Shown: in pieces, positions 1-9,772 of the stretch | Position numbering within the stretch: the first letter of the stretch is position 1 | Layout of the letters: every line of letters starts with the position of its first letter | Assembly (NCBI RefSeq): GCF_011694515.1 | Contig: NZ_CP050192.1 | Location: 2,663,301 to 2,727,300, forward strand | DNA length: 64,000 nucleotides | Origin: Mycobacterium sp. DL592 | Lineage (GTDB): Bacteria; Actinomycetota; Actinomycetes; Mycobacteriales; Mycobacteriaceae | Direction of reading: 5' to 3' | The notes under the pieces: generated by a model | Databases searched by the model: none | What the model saw: only the letters and a program-made list of their open reading frames with translations | What the model was told of the DNA's origin: nothing | Program-made: the position numbers and the translations under genes

Positions 1-1295
1 CCATCATCGGCTATCCGGCCCCGACCAAGATGAACACCGGCGGCGTGCACGGTTCGGCGCTCGGCGAGGAAGAAGTGGCCGCCACCAAGAAGGTGCTGGG
101 CTTCGATCCGGACAAAACCTTCGAAGTCAGCGACGAGGTGATCACCCACACCCGCAAGTTGGTCGACCGCGGCCGCGAGGCGCACGAGAAGTGGCAGGGC
201 GACTTCGACGCCTGGGCCGCGCGCGAGCCGGAACGCAAGGCGCTGCTGGACCGGCTGTTGGCCCAGGAGCTGCCCGAGGGCTGGGACGCCGACATCACCC
301 ATTGGGAGCCGGGTTCCAAACCGCTGGCCACCCGAGCGGCGTTCGGTCAGGTACTCAACGACGTCGCACCCAAGCTCCCCGAGCTGTGGGGCGGCTCGGC
401 GGACCTCGCCGGCAGCAACAACACCACGATCAACGGCGTGAAATCGTTTGGCCCGCCGTCGATCTCGACCAAGGACTACACCGCCGACTGGTACGGCCGG
501 GTGCTGCACTTCGGCATCCGCGAACACGCCATGGGCTCGATCCTGTCCGGCATCGTGCTGCACGGACCGACGCGGGCGTTCGGCGGGACGTTCCTGCAGT
601 TCTCCGACTACATGCGCCCGGCGGTGCGGCTGGCCTCGCTGATGGACATCGACACCATCTACATCTGGACGCATGACTCGATCGGGCTCGGCGAGGACGG
701 CCCGACGCACCAGCCGATCGAGCACCTCGCGGCGTTGCGGGCCATCCCGAAGCTGTCGGTGGTACGGCCCGGCGACCCGAACGAGACCGCCTATGCGTGG
801 CGCTCGATCATCGCCCGCGGCAACGGCAGCGGCCCGGTTGGTTTCATCCTGACCCGTCAGGGCATCCCTGTTCTGGAGGGCACCAGCTCGGAGGGTGTCG
901 CCCGCGGCGGCTACGTGCTGGGCGGCGGCAAGCCCGCCGATGACGCCGACGTGATCATCATCGCCACCGGATCGGAGCTTCAGCTGGCTGTCGAGGCGCA
1001 GAAGATCCTGGCGGAGAAGGACATTCGCGCCTACGTGGTGTCGATGCCCTGCGTGGAGTGGTTCGAGGCACAGCCGCAGGAGTACCGCGACAGCGTGCTG
1101 CCGCCGGATGTCTCGGCCCGCGTCGCGGTCGAGGCAGGTATCGCCCAGAGTTGGTACAAGTACGTCGGAGACACCGGCGAGATCGTCTCCATCGAGCACT
1201 ACGGCGAATCCGCCGACGACAAGACGCTGTTCCGTGAGTTCGGCTTCACCCCCGAAGCCGTTGCGGCAGCCGCGGAACGCGCAATCGACAACTGA
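1..1295 (+). CDS. tkt: Transketolase, C-terminal part (5' end outside window)
   Basis: Transketolase moves two-carbon ketol units between sugar phosphates in the non-oxidative pentose phosphate pathway, using thiamine diphosphate. The reading frame is open from base 3, so the N-terminal ThDP-binding domain lies upstream of the window; about 430 residues remain. Visible hallmarks are GGSADLAGSN, the FGIREHAMG motif with the cofactor-activating Glu, and DSIGLGEDGPTHQPIEH, which carries an active-site His, followed by the C-terminal transketolase domain. It is the first visible gene of a five-enzyme pentose phosphate operon; tal begins 27 bases after its stop. The identification is secure; only the start is unseen. 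Confidence 0.97.
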   Translation, partial: IIGYPAPTKMNTGGVHGSALGEEEVAATKKVLGFDPDKTFEVSDEVITHTRKLVDRGREAHEKWQGDFDAWAAREPERKALLDRLLAQELPEGWDADITHWEPGSKPLATRAAFGQVLNDVAPKLPELWGGSADLAGSNNTTINGVKSFGPPSISTKDYTADWYGRVLHFGIREHAMGSILSGIVLHGPTRAFGGTFLQFSDYMRPAVRLASLMDIDTIYIWTHDSIGLGEDGPTHQPIEHLAALRAIPKLSVVRPGDPNETAYAWRSIIARGNGSGPVGFILTRQGIPVLEGTSSEGVARGGYVLGGGKPADDADVIIIATGSELQLAVEAQKILAEKDIRAYVVSMPCVEWFEAQPQEYRDSVLPPDVSARVAVEAGIAQSWYKYVGDTGEIVSIEHYGESADDKTLFREFGFTPEAVAAAAERAIDN

Positions 1296-1322
1296 CCGAC
1301 GACTACACACAAGGAACCTGCC

Positions 1323-2438
1323 ATGGCACAGAATCCCAACCTCGCGGCGCTGGCCGCCGCGGGCGTCTCCGTCTGGCTCGACGACCTGTCCCGGGACCGG
1401 TTGCGGAGCGGCAACCTCAAGGAACTGATCGACACCAAGAGTGTCGTCGGTGTCACCACCAACCCGTCGATCTTCCAGGCCGCCCTGTCCAAGGGCACCG
1501 CCTATGACGCGCAGGTGGCCGAGCTCGCCGAGCGTGGCGCCGACGTCGACGCGACGATCCGCACCGTCACCACCGACGACGTGCGGGAGGCGTGCGACGT
1601 TCTGCGTCCGCAGTGGGAGGCCTCCGACGGTGTCGACGGCCGGGTCTCCATCGAGGTCGATCCGCGTCTGGCCCACGACGCCGACAAGACCATCCTGCAG
1701 GCCATCGAGCTGTGGAAGATCGTCGACCGGCCCAACCTGCTGATCAAGATCCCGGCCACGGAGGCGGGCCTACCCGCGATCACCGCCGTTCTGGCCGAAG
1801 GCATTTCGGTGAACGTGACGCTGATCTTCTCAGTGGAGCGCCACCGCGCGGTCATGGACGCCTACCTCGCCGGCCTCGAGGCCGCGAAGCAGGCCGGCCA
1901 CGACCTGAACACCATTCATTCCGTGGCGTCGTTCTTCGTCTCCCGGGTCGACACCGAGATCGACGCCCGCCTGGAGAAGATCGGTTCGCCGGAGGCGTTG
2001 GCACTGCGCGGCAAGGCCGGTGTCGCCAACGCCCGCCTCGCCTACGCGGCCTACGAGGAGGTGTTCGTCGGCGGCAAGCGGTTCGAGCCGCTCGCCGAGG
2101 CCGGTGCCTGGGTCCAGCGACCGCTGTGGGCGTCGACCGGGGTGAAGAACCCGGACTACTCCGACACCCTGTACGTGACCGAACTGGTCGCACCCAACAC
2201 CGTGAACACGATGCCGGAGAAGACCCTCGACGCCGTCGCCGACCACGGCGTGGTCACCGGCGACACGATCACCGGTACCGCGCAGGCGGCGCAGAAGGTC
2301 TTCGACGACCTCGACGCCATCGGCATCGACATTCGCGACGTCTTCCTGACACTCGAGAACGAGGGCGTGGAGAAGTTCGAGAAGTCGTGGCAGGAACTGC
2401 TCGACGCGACACAGGGCCAGCTCGACGCCGCGAAATGA
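1323..2438 (+). CDS. tal: Transaldolase
   Basis: A 371-residue cytosolic transaldolase, which transfers a dihydroxyacetone unit between sedoheptulose 7-phosphate and glyceraldehyde 3-phosphate. The N-terminal [11 protein letters not shown] motif is family-typical, and [11 protein letters not shown] contains the expected Schiff-base lysine, Lys142. The length matches the long actinobacterial/cyanobacterial type rather than the short TalC type. The start ATG follows AAGGAACCTGCC, an adequate ribosome-binding site. The stop codon overlaps the zwf start as ATGA, so the two genes are probably translationally coupled. Order tkt-tal-zwf-opcA-pgl is the classic actinobacterial arrangement. Confidence 0.97.
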   Translation: MAQNPNLAALAAAGVSVWLDDLSRDRLRSGNLKELIDTKSVVGVTTNPSIFQAALSKGTAYDAQVAELAERGADVDATIRTVTTDDVREACDVLRPQWEASDGVDGRVSIEVDPRLAHDADKTILQAIELWKIVDRPNLLIKIPATEAGLPAITAVLAEGISVNVTLIFSVERHRAVMDAYLAGLEAAKQAGHDLNTIHSVASFFVSRVDTEIDARLEKIGSPEALALRGKAGVANARLAYAAYEEVFVGGKRFEPLAEAGAWVQRPLWASTGVKNPDYSDTLYVTELVAPNTVNTMPEKTLDAVADHGVVTGDTITGTAQAAQKVFDDLDAIGIDIRDVFLTLENEGVEKFEKSWQELLDATQGQLDAAK

Positions 2439-4006
2439 GCGACGACCAGCAGCCGGTCCCCGGAGTGGTTGCGCCCGCCCCGGCGGGGTGGCGCAACCCG
2501 CTTCGCGACAAGCGCGACAAGCGGATGCCCCGTATCGCCGGGCCGTGCGGGGTCGTCATCTTCGGTGTGACCGGCGATCTGGCGCGCAAGAAGCTGATGC
2601 CGGCGATCTACGACCTGGCCAACCGCGGGCTGCTACCACCGTCGTTCTCCCTGGTCGGTTTCGCCCGGCGGGACTGGGCCGACGAGGATTTCGGCAAGAT
2701 CGTCTACGACGCCGTCAAAGAGCACGCCCGCACCCCGTTCCGCCAGGAGGTGTGGGACCGGCTCGCCGAGGGGATCCGGTTCGTCTGCGGGACATTCGAC
2801 GATGACGCTGCTTTCGTCCGGCTTTCCGAAACGCTGGAGAAGCTCGACGTCGACCGCGGCACGGGTGGCAATCACGCCTTCTACCTGTCTATTCCGCCCA
2901 AGGCCTTCCCCCAGGTGTGCGAGCAGCTGAAGAAGTCCGGGCTGGCCCGCCAGCAGGAGGGCCGCTGGAGCCGGGTGGTCATCGAGAAGCCGTTCGGCCA
3001 CGACCTGCAGAGCGCGATCGAACTGAACTCGTTGGTCAACAGCGTCTTTCCCGAGGAGTCGGTGTTCCGCATCGACCACTACCTCGGCAAGGAGACCGTG
3101 CAGAACATCCTGGCGCTGCGGTTCGCCAATGAGCTCTACGAGCCGATCTGGAACAGCCACTACGTCGACAGTGTCCAGATCACGATGGCCGAGGACATCG
3201 GCCTGGGCGGCCGGGGCGGCTACTACGACGGCATCGGCGCGGCGCGCGACGTGATCCAGAACCATCTACTGCAGCTGCTGGCGCTGACGGCGATGGAAGA
3301 ACCGGTCAGCTTCCACCCCAGAGAGGTTCGGGCCGAGAAGATCAAGGTGCTCTCGGCCACCTCGCTGGCCCAGCCGCTGGATCAGACCACATCGCGCGGG
3401 CAGTACACTGCGGGATGGCAGGGGGGCGAGAAGGTGGTCGGGCTGCTCGACGAGGAGGGCTTCTCCAAGGACTCCACCACCGAGACGTTCGCGGCGATCA
3501 CCCTCGACGTCGACACCAGACGGTGGGCAGGGGTGCCGTTCTACTTACGAACCGGAAAACGGTTGGGGCGCAGGGTCACCGAGATCGCACTGGTTTTCAA
3601 GCGGGCGCCGCACCTACCGTTCGACGCCACCATGACCGAGGAGCTCGGGCAGAACGCCCTGGTGATCCGCGTCCAGCCCGACGAGGGAATCACGTTGCGG
3701 TTCGGCTCCAAGGTGCCCGGCAGTGCGATGGAAGTGCGTGACGTCAACATGGACTTCTCCTACGGGTCGGCCTTTGCCGAGGACTCCCCGGAGGCCTACG
3801 AGCGGTTGATCCTCGATGTGCTGCTGGGCGAACCCTCACTGTTCCCCGGCAACGCCGAGGTCGAATTGTCTTGGGAGATATTGGATCCGGTGCTCGACTA
3901 TTGGGCGTCACACGGTAAGCCGGATCCGTACGAGTCAGGCACCTGGGGCCCGGAGTCGTCCTTCGAGATGCTGCAGCGCTCTGGCCGGGAATGGAGGCGG
4001 CCATGA
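2435..4006 (+). CDS. zwf: Glucose-6-phosphate 1-dehydrogenase
   Basis: Catalyses the first NADP(H)-linked oxidation of glucose 6-phosphate. The frame is open far upstream, but the ATG at 2435 overlaps the tal stop (ATGA) and gives a normal 523-residue enzyme. The dinucleotide-binding motif [10 protein letters not shown] is at residues 44-53, and the active-site motif RIDHYLGKE at about 212-220 contains the catalytic His. An N-terminal extension of about 35 residues, rich in Pro and basic residues, precedes the Rossmann fold, as I recall for mycobacterial zwf2 products. The gene ends in another ATGA overlap with opcA, whose product is expected to be its partner. Confidence 0.97.
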   Translation: MSDDQQPVPGVVAPAPAGWRNPLRDKRDKRMPRIAGPCGVVIFGVTGDLARKKLMPAIYDLANRGLLPPSFSLVGFARRDWADEDFGKIVYDAVKEHARTPFRQEVWDRLAEGIRFVCGTFDDDAAFVRLSETLEKLDVDRGTGGNHAFYLSIPPKAFPQVCEQLKKSGLARQQEGRWSRVVIEKPFGHDLQSAIELNSLVNSVFPEESVFRIDHYLGKETVQNILALRFANELYEPIWNSHYVDSVQITMAEDIGLGGRGGYYDGIGAARDVIQNHLLQLLALTAMEEPVSFHPREVRAEKIKVLSATSLAQPLDQTTSRGQYTAGWQGGEKVVGLLDEEGFSKDSTTETFAAITLDVDTRRWAGVPFYLRTGKRLGRRVTEIALVFKRAPHLPFDATMTEELGQNALVIRVQPDEGITLRFGSKVPGSAMEVRDVNMDFSYGSAFAEDSPEAYERLILDVLLGEPSLFPGNAEVELSWEILDPVLDYWASHGKPDPYESGTWGPESSFEMLQRSGREWRRP

Positions 4007-4914
4007 TCGTCGATTTCCCTGCCACCACGACGAATGACCTCAACAAGCGGATCACCTCGCTGCGCGAGGAGGGCGGCGCGATCACGCTGGGCCGCGTCCT
4101 GACCCTGGTCGTCGCCCCGGACAGCCTCGATCAGGTCGAGGACGCGATCGAGGCGGCAGTGTCGGCGAGCCGCGAGCATCCCTGCCGCATCATCGTGGTG
4201 GTGCCCGACGACCGCCTGGCCGCCGAGCCACGCCTCGATGGCCAGTTGCGGGTGGGCGGCGACGCGGGTGCCGGCGAGGTTGTGGTGCTGAAGATCTCCG
4301 GACCGTTGTCGGCGCATGCCAGCAGCGTGGTGCTGCCGTTCCTGCTGCCAGACACCCCGGTGGTCGCCTGGTGGCCCGGGGCGGCGCCCGCCGTGCCCGC
4401 CCAGGATCCTCTGGGCCGCTTGGCCATTCGCCGAATCACCGACGCCACGGGAGCAGCAGATCCGCTGGCCTCGATCAAGAGCAGGCTCGCGGGCTACACC
4501 GATGGCGACACCGACCTGGCTTGGAGCCGGATCACCTACTGGCGGGCGCTGCTGGCCTCTGCCATCGACCAGCCGCCGTACGAGCCGGTGACCTCGGCCG
4601 TGGTGTCCGGCCTGGAAAGTGAACCGGCACTGGACATCCTGGCCGGCTGGCTGGCCAGCCGGATAGATGGCACCGTCACACGCACCACCGGCGAACTGAA
4701 GGTCCAACTGGTCCGGCCGTCGGAGACGGTGACACTGAGCCGCCCGCAGGACGGTGTCACCGCCACGCTGAGCCGCACGGCCCGGCCCCAGGCGCTGCTG
4801 CCGCTGCCACGCCGGGAGACCCGCGACTGTCTGGCCGAGGACCTGCGTCGTCTCGACGCGGACGAGATCTACCACGAGGCGCTGGCCGGCATCGACAACG
4901 TGAACTACTCGTGA
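4003..4914 (+). CDS. opcA: OpcA, glucose-6-phosphate dehydrogenase assembly/activator protein
   Basis: OpcA binds and activates glucose-6-phosphate dehydrogenase in cyanobacteria and actinobacteria; it is not itself an enzyme. The protein has 303 residues, the length I recall for the M. tuberculosis homologue, and starts [10 protein letters not shown]. An in-frame ATG lies 12 bases upstream at 3991, but 4003 is preferred because it makes the ATGA overlap seen throughout this operon and matches the usual N terminus. No catalytic motif is expected or visible. Its place directly after zwf fits a stoichiometric partner. Sixteen bases separate it from pgl. Confidence 0.94.
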   Translation: MIVDFPATTTNDLNKRITSLREEGGAITLGRVLTLVVAPDSLDQVEDAIEAAVSASREHPCRIIVVVPDDRLAAEPRLDGQLRVGGDAGAGEVVVLKISGPLSAHASSVVLPFLLPDTPVVAWWPGAAPAVPAQDPLGRLAIRRITDATGAADPLASIKSRLAGYTDGDTDLAWSRITYWRALLASAIDQPPYEPVTSAVVSGLESEPALDILAGWLASRIDGTVTRTTGELKVQLVRPSETVTLSRPQDGVTATLSRTARPQALLPLPRRETRDCLAEDLRRLDADEIYHEALAGIDNVNYS

Positions 4915-4930
4915 GGGGCCTGACACCGAC

Positions 4931-5674
4931 ATGACCCGAATCGTCGAAACCTACCCCGACACCGACGCCCTGGTGGCCGCCGCCGGGGACCGGCTCGTCG
5001 GGGCGATCACCGGCGCCATCGCCGCCCGCGGGCGGGCCCTGATCGTGCTCACCGGCGGGGGCACCGGCATCGGGCTGCTCAAGCACGTCGGCGCCCACGA
5101 CGACGACGTCGACTGGTCCAAGGTCCATCTGTTCTGGGGTGACGAGCGCTACGTGCCTGCCGACGACGACGAGCGAAATGCCAAGCAGGCCCGCGAAGCG
5201 CTCCTCGACCATGTTGCCATCCCGGCTGCCAACGTCCATCCGATGGCAGCCAGCGACAGCGAGTTCGGCGACGACCTCGACGCGGCAGCAGCCGACTATG
5301 CGAACGTCCTGGCCGCGATCGCCGAACCCGGCGAGCCGGCACCGGTTTTCGATGTCCATCTGCTCGGCATGGGCGGCGAGGGACACGTCAACTCGTTGTT
5401 CCCGCACTCGGCGGCCACCCTGGAGACGACACGTCTGGTGGTCGGTGTGGCCGACTCCCCCAAGCCGCCGCCGCGGCGCATCACGCTGACGTTGCCTGCG
5501 GTGCAGCGCTCGCGGGAGGTGTGGCTGGTGGTCTCCGGCGAGGCCAAGGCCGACGCAGTGGCCGAGGCGATCGGCGGTGCGCAACCGGCGGACATCCCGG
5601 CGGCAGGCGCGATCGGGCGCGAGGCGACGGTCTGGCTACTCGACGCCACGGCCGCGAGCAAGCTGACACACTGA
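4931..5674 (+). CDS. pgl: 6-phosphogluconolactonase (Pgl/DevB type)
   Basis: Hydrolyses 6-phosphoglucono-lactone made by Zwf, the second oxidative pentose phosphate step. The 247-residue protein has the NagB/RpiA-like fold signatures: [11 protein letters not shown] near residue 40, [16 protein letters not shown] near residue 70 and [16 protein letters not shown] near residue 145, where the Asp/Glu and His of the active site sit. It is unrelated to the beta-propeller YbhE-type lactonase. A small conserved gene follows after four bases, probably on the same transcript. No gnd gene is visible here, so the next oxidative step is encoded elsewhere. Confidence 0.95.
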   Translation: MTRIVETYPDTDALVAAAGDRLVGAITGAIAARGRALIVLTGGGTGIGLLKHVGAHDDDVDWSKVHLFWGDERYVPADDDERNAKQAREALLDHVAIPAANVHPMAASDSEFGDDLDAAAADYANVLAAIAEPGEPAPVFDVHLLGMGGEGHVNSLFPHSAATLETTRLVVGVADSPKPPPRRITLTLPAVQRSREVWLVVSGEAKADAVAEAIGGAQPADIPAAGAIGREATVWLLDATAASKLTH

Positions 5675-5678
5675 CCTG

Positions 5679-6065
5679 ATGGTTGACAAGACGCCGCCGC
5701 CCCGAAGCGGCCGCGACCGGATCAAGACGCTCGCGCAGGCGGCGCTGAACGCCGATGTGACCGTCGATCAACTCGACACGATCCTGGTCGGCATGAGTGA
5801 GGCCCTCACCGATCTGAACAAGACGTTGAGCGGGATGAACGGCACCATGGAGTACTTCGAGGAAACCTTGGGCGTCTTCAACACCACCTTGACCAGGATC
5901 GACGAACTGGCACCGCGGCTCAACGCCGTCGTCGCGCGGATGGAGGGCGTCGTCGCGCGAGTGGAGCGGATCGTCGGAATCGGCGAAGCGGTGATGTCAC
6001 CGCTGGCGGCGACCGAATCGGCGGTGCGCGGCATGGTCAACGCGGTGCGTCGCGCCGCCCACTGA
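5679..6065 (+). CDS. Small conserved protein with helical heptad-like repeats, function unknown
   Basis: A 128-residue protein four bases after pgl. A basic, Pro-rich N terminus is followed by a long, mostly helical stretch (residues about 25-110). Hydrophobic residues there recur at coiled-coil spacing, for example LNKTLSGMNGTMEYFEETL and LNAVVARMEGVVARVERIV. There is no signal peptide, membrane segment or nucleotide-binding motif. M. tuberculosis has a gene of similar size in the same place beside devB (Rv1444c by my recollection), so it is probably a conserved mycobacterial gene. Some databases call relatives ATPases, but I see no Walker motif. A structural or scaffolding role is only a guess. 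Confidence 0.75.
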   Translation: MVDKTPPPRSGRDRIKTLAQAALNADVTVDQLDTILVGMSEALTDLNKTLSGMNGTMEYFEETLGVFNTTLTRIDELAPRLNAVVARMEGVVARVERIVGIGEAVMSPLAATESAVRGMVNAVRRAAH

Positions 6066-6068
6066 GCG

Positions 6069-6476
6069 CTAGCCCGGCAGCTTCTCGACCTCGAGGCGAC
6101 GGATGCGGTGGTGCCGGCCGAAGCCGTTGATCGCCGTCTCTGCCGCAGCCTCGGCCAGGTCGTGAACGACCCGGACGACATGGGTCGCGCCGAACAGAAG
6201 TGTCGGCAACTCGGGCACGTGGGCAAACTCCTCGCGAACCTTGCGCAGGTAACTACCGGTCAAGCTGATCGCGCTGACCCTGGCGGGAAGTTCCGGACCG
6301 CGAAAGGCGTGATAGTCGACGCCGAGCGGTAGGCCGACGGCCGCGGACGCGGTCTGGGCCGTGCACTGGTCCGCCACGGCGATCGTCGCCGCGTTGATAC
6401 CGAAACACTGCAGCATGGATTCGGCCAAGGCGCGGGCCGATGCGTGTGGCGCTGCGACGAACAGCACGTGGGTCAC
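6069..6476 (-). CDS. Unknown small protein, weakly resembling an LMW-phosphatase/arsenate-reductase P-loop
   Basis: The minus-strand frame extends to 6635, but I prefer the GTG at 6476. GGAGG lies 10 bases upstream, and the N terminus then reads VTHVLFVAAPHASARALAES. That gives 135 residues, the length of low-molecular-weight tyrosine phosphatases. The N terminus resembles their VLFVCxxNxxRSxxAE strand-loop-helix, but the nucleophilic Cys of CX5R would be Ala, so it could not be an active phosphatase. The rest shows no convincing family match. An alternative start is the TTG two codons upstream. The gene is convergent with the one ending at 6065, and only three bases separate their stops. Confidence 0.5.
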   Translation of the reverse strand: MTHVLFVAAPHASARALAESMLQCFGINAATIAVADQCTAQTASAAVGLPLGVDYHAFRGPELPARVSAISLTGSYLRKVREEFAHVPELPTLLFGATHVVRVVHDLAEAAAETAINGFGRHHRIRRLEVEKLPG

Positions 6477-6847
6477 AGTCAATGAGCCTCCGGTCAGCGA
6501 TGCGACACCCAGCCGGCGACACCGGTGGCCGCTGAATGATGTCATAGTTCCGGCCCGGACAATACCCAAATATTGCCGATGTCGCGGCCCACCAAAAATG
6601 TTGTGTCTCAGGCGAAGAGCACCGAACGTAACCATGACACCCGGATGGCAGAATCTGGCAAACCTCGACCCGCCGGGGTCACCACCAGCCGTCGGCCGGA
6701 TCGGCCACGCTCCAGTCGGCCAGAACCGGGGGTGGCACCAACGGGAGAGGGCCGATCAGCTCGGCTGTGTTGTCCATCGAGACCTCACCGGGTTGCGTCA
6801 TACCGACTTCGACGGTGCCCGGCGGCCGCCGGTTCCGCGACGTTCGG
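6477..6847. other. Gene-poor interval between ppc and the downstream minus-strand gene
   Basis: These 371 bases lie downstream of the ppc stop. I see no RNA gene, insertion sequence or long conserved frame. Just after ppc is a GC-rich palindrome, CCGGCGGCCGCCGG, which could fold in RNA but has no U-tract. A short minus-strand frame at 6679-6777 is listed separately. The part near 6540-6640 is noticeably richer in A+T than the surroundings and could hold the promoter of the gene starting at 6476. Confidence 0.5.
6679..6777 (-). CDS. Possible 32-residue micropeptide downstream of ppc
   Basis: A short minus-strand frame begins with ATG at 6777, six bases after a good Shine-Dalgarno (GGTGAGG), and ends with TGA at 6679. 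The peptide starts MDNTAELIGPLPLVPPPVLA and ends ADGWW. It is acidic and rich in Pro and Leu, with three Trp residues and no Cys. An in-frame ATG at 6801 would add eight residues but has a weaker ribosome-binding site. It lies 70 bases after the ppc stop, so it could ride on the ppc transcript. I do not recognise it. The biased composition and the ribosome-binding site are the only support, and a chance frame is quite possible. Confidence 0.3.
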   Translation of the reverse strand: MDNTAELIGPLPLVPPPVLADWSVADPADGWW

Positions 6848-9643
6848 CTAGCCGCTGTTGCGCAGGGCGGTCGCCAGGCCGCTCATGGTGAGCAGGATGC
6901 CGCGCTGCACCAGTTCGTCGGTGTCCCCGGAGCGGTATCGACGTAACAATTCCACCTGAAGGTGGTTCAGCGGTTCGAGGTAGGGAAACCGGTTGAACAC
7001 CGACCGGGCCAGCGACGGGTTGTCGGCCAGCAGGTCGTCGTGGCCGGTGATCAGCTTGTGCATGCGGATGGTGCGGTCGTGTTCGGCCAGGATCTTGTCG
7101 AAGACCCGCTGCCGCAGTTCGGCGTCGGCGACCAGTTCGGAGTAGCGGGCCGCCAGCCCCATGTCGGCCTTGGCCAGCACCTGCGCCATGTTGGACAACA
7201 CGGTGGCGAAGAACGGCCACTTGGCATAGAGGTCCTGCAGCACGTGGAGCCTGGACTCGTCGCCGGCGATCCACTCCTCGAAGGCGGTGCCGGTGCCATA
7301 CCAGCCGGGCAGCATCACCCGCGACTGGCTCCAGGCCAGCACCCACGGAATCGCCCGGAGATCGGAGATCGACGTAGTGGGCTTGCGGGAGGTGGGGCGG
7401 CTGCCGATGTTGAGCGAGCCGATTTCGCTGACCGGGGTGGACTCCTTGAAGTACTCGACGAATCCCGGTGTCTCGTGGACCAATTCGGAGTATGCCCGTT
7501 GCGCGCGTGCGGCGAGGTCGTCGAGCACTTCGTAGGCGGGCCCGGCGGCGTCACCGAGACCCTCGACGTCGAGCAGTGTCGACTCCAGCGTCGCGGCCAG
7601 CAGCGTCTCCAGATTGCGGTGCGCGATGCGGGGTTCGGCGTACTTGGCGGCGATCACCTCACCCTGTTCGGTCAGCCGCAGCGAGCCGTTGACCGCGCCC
7701 GGCGGCTGGGCCAGGATGGCGTCGTAACTCGGCCCGCCGCCGCGTCCCACGGTGCCGCCGCGGCCGTGGAACAGCCGTAGGCGAATTCCGGTCTTGCGGG
7801 CGGATTCGACCAGGTCCAGCTCAGCCCGGTAGAGCGCCCAGTTGGCCGCGAGGTAGCCCCCGTCCTTGTTCGAGTCGGAGTAGCCGAGCATGACCTCCTG
7901 ACTCTCGCCCCGGGCGTGCACCATCGCCCGGTACAGCGGCAGGTCGAGAATCGACTCCAGGATCGACGATCCGCGCTGCAGGTCGTCGATGGTCTCGAAC
8001 AGCGGCACGATCCCGACGGGGGCGTACACCTGCTCCGACGAAACATCCAGCAGTCCTGCTTCTTTGAGCAGGATCGCCGCTTCGAGCATGTCTGATACCG
8101 ACTGGCACATCGAGATGATGTAGTTGGGCACCGCCGCAGCGCCGAAGACCCGCACCGCCCGCGCTGCGGCGAACACGATGTCGAGCTCCTTGCGCGCGAG
8201 CTCGGACAGCTCGGCATCGTCGCGGATCAGCGGGCGGCGGGTGGCCAGCTCGGCGACCAGGAGCTCCACCCGCTCCGGCTCGGGCAGCGACGCGTAGTCC
8301 GCGTGCACGCCTGCCCACGCCAGCAGCTCGGCGACCACCTGCTCGTGCGTTTCGGAGTTCTGCCGCATGTCCAGCCCACTGAGGTGGAACCCGAAGGCGT
8401 CCACCGCGTCGCGAAGGCGCGCCAAGCGGTCATCGGCCAGCAGGCCACTTCCGTTGCGCCCCAGCGAATCACCGATGACGTCGAGATCGGCCAGCAGTTC
8501 CGCCGGTGTGCTGTAAGGCGGCAGCCCCAGGTCGAGAATGTGCTCGGGCTGGCGGTCGAGGATGTTCGCGGCGGTGGCGGTCAGCCGGGCGTGCACCACG
8601 CGCAACGCCCTGCGGTAGGGCTCGTCGGAGCGGGCCGGCTCGTCCAGTCCTGCAGCCAGCTCCTGCAGTTCGTCAGAGGTCTTGACCAGCCGGGCCGACA
8701 TCGACAGCTCCTGCTCGAGCGAGGTCAGTTCGGCGAAGTAATGCGCCAGCGCGGTGTAGGCGGCGCTGCCGGTCGCCAGCCGCACGACGTCGGCGGTGAC
8801 ATTCGGATTACCGTCGCGGTCGCCGCCGATCCACGACCCCGGGCGCAGGATCGGCTCGGGCAGCAGCTCGGCGCCCGGCCACCGGGCGCGGAGCGCGTCG
8901 CGCACCTCGGCGTTGACCTTAGGGATCACCTCGAAGAATGCCGCCGGGTAGTAGCGCAGGCCGACTTCGATCTCGTCTTGAATCTTCAAGCGGGACAACC
9001 GGATCAGGGCCGTCTGCCAGAGCGTGAGGATCTGCAGCCGCAGCTCGGTTTCGACGGGCCGGCCGTCCTCTGTCTCGTCCTGGCCGTGCAGCCGCAGCCG
9101 CATGAGCTGCGTGATGCGGTGCTGGGTGTCGAACACCGTGCGCCTGCGGGTCTCCGTCGGGTGGGCGGTGATCACCGGCGAGACCAGCGCCCCGCGTAAC
9201 GCCGCGGCGACGGTGTCGGCGTCGAGTTCGGCCGCCTCGAGCTTGCGGTAGGTGGCGGCCAGCGTGCTGTTCTGCGGCGGCTCCCCTTCCGCGACGTGAA
9301 CGGCGCGGCGACGCTCCCGGTGGATGTCTTCGGCGACGTTGGCCAGCAGGGCGAAGTGGGTGAAGGCGCGGATGACCGGGATAGCCCGGTGGATGTCGAT
9401 TCCGTCGAAGAGCCGGGCCAGTTCAGTGCGGTCGATCTCGGAGCGGCGGACCCGGAATGACTCCACCCTGGCCCGTTCGACGAGGTCGAAAACCTCCTCG
9501 CCGTTCTGTTCACGCACCGTGTCGCCGAGGATCGCGCCGAGCAGGCGGATGTCGCGGCGCATCGGTTCGGTGGCCTCCCGCCCGACCTGGGTGCGATGCA
9601 CGGCACCGATCGGTTCGAGCGTCACATCAGAGACCTCTGCCAT
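6848..9643 (-). CDS. ppc: Phosphoenolpyruvate carboxylase
   Basis: Carboxylates PEP with bicarbonate to oxaloacetate, replenishing the TCA cycle. The 931-residue length is normal for the family. The catalytic His is His161 in [13 protein letters not shown]. Further hallmarks are [10 protein letters not shown], the catalytic loop [15 protein letters not shown], and a C terminus RNSG close to the usual QNTG-type tail. The start ATG is preceded six bases upstream by GATACT, a good -10, with no Shine-Dalgarno, so the message is probably leaderless. In the window it separates the pentose phosphate operon from the triose-phosphate genes, all parts of central carbon metabolism. Confidence 0.97.
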   Translation of the reverse strand: MAEVSDVTLEPIGAVHRTQVGREATEPMRRDIRLLGAILGDTVREQNGEEVFDLVERARVESFRVRRSEIDRTELARLFDGIDIHRAIPVIRAFTHFALLANVAEDIHRERRRAVHVAEGEPPQNSTLAATYRKLEAAELDADTVAAALRGALVSPVITAHPTETRRRTVFDTQHRITQLMRLRLHGQDETEDGRPVETELRLQILTLWQTALIRLSRLKIQDEIEVGLRYYPAAFFEVIPKVNAEVRDALRARWPGAELLPEPILRPGSWIGGDRDGNPNVTADVVRLATGSAAYTALAHYFAELTSLEQELSMSARLVKTSDELQELAAGLDEPARSDEPYRRALRVVHARLTATAANILDRQPEHILDLGLPPYSTPAELLADLDVIGDSLGRNGSGLLADDRLARLRDAVDAFGFHLSGLDMRQNSETHEQVVAELLAWAGVHADYASLPEPERVELLVAELATRRPLIRDDAELSELARKELDIVFAAARAVRVFGAAAVPNYIISMCQSVSDMLEAAILLKEAGLLDVSSEQVYAPVGIVPLFETIDDLQRGSSILESILDLPLYRAMVHARGESQEVMLGYSDSNKDGGYLAANWALYRAELDLVESARKTGIRLRLFHGRGGTVGRGGGPSYDAILAQPPGAVNGSLRLTEQGEVIAAKYAEPRIAHRNLETLLAATLESTLLDVEGLGDAAGPAYEVLDDLAARAQRAYSELVHETPGFVEYFKESTPVSEIGSLNIGSRPTSRKPTTSISDLRAIPWVLAWSQSRVMLPGWYGTGTAFEEWIAGDESRLHVLQDLYAKWPFFATVLSNMAQVLAKADMGLAARYSELVADAELRQRVFDKILAEHDRTIRMHKLITGHDDLLADNPSLARSVFNRFPYLEPLNHLQVELLRRYRSGDTDELVQRGILLTMSGLATALRNSG

Positions 9644-9649
9644 GTGTCC

Positions 9650-9655
9650 AGTATC
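9650..9655 (-). promoter_or_regulatory. Predicted -10 element of ppc (leaderless)
   Basis: Read on the minus strand this is GATACT, one base from TATACT. Exactly six bases separate it from the ppc ATG, which places the expected transcription start on the A of the start codon. No ribosome-binding site lies upstream of the ATG. I see no clear -35, which is common in mycobacterial promoters. Confidence 0.55.
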
Positions 9656-9744
9656 GGCGCGGGGTGGCCAGCCCGCAGGACGAGGGGCGCCAGACCATCC
9701 ACAGATCCCGATTCATCCACAGCCCGGCCGCTTGCCCGCCAAGT

Positions 9745-9760
9745 GGGAACATATGTTCGA
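9745..9760. promoter_or_regulatory. LexA-type SOS box upstream of the 13E12 gene
   Basis: The sequence GGGAACATATGTTCGA contains the perfect 12-base palindrome GAAC-ATAT-GTTC (9747-9758). The mycobacterial SOS box consensus is TCGAAC-N4-GTTCGA, so the core and the right flank match and only the two left flanking bases differ. It abuts the -10 element of the downstream DUF222/HNH gene. LexA boxes ahead of several 13E12-family genes are established in M. tuberculosis, which strengthens the call. Confidence 0.75.
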
Positions 9761-9766
9761 TAACGT
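9761..9766 (+). promoter_or_regulatory. Predicted -10 element of the 13E12 gene (leaderless)
   Basis: TAACGT fits the mycobacterial TANNNT -10 pattern. Six bases (gggttc) separate it from the ATG at 9773, so transcription would begin at the start codon. The LexA-type palindrome ends two bases before it, so LexA binding would directly block RNA polymerase. Confidence 0.55.
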
Positions 9767-9772
9767 GGGTTC

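Noticed and set aside
8303..9199. Long plus-strand frame antisense to ppc
   Set aside because: The codon-position pattern and motif content belong to ppc on the minus strand. The antisense product has no recognisable features.
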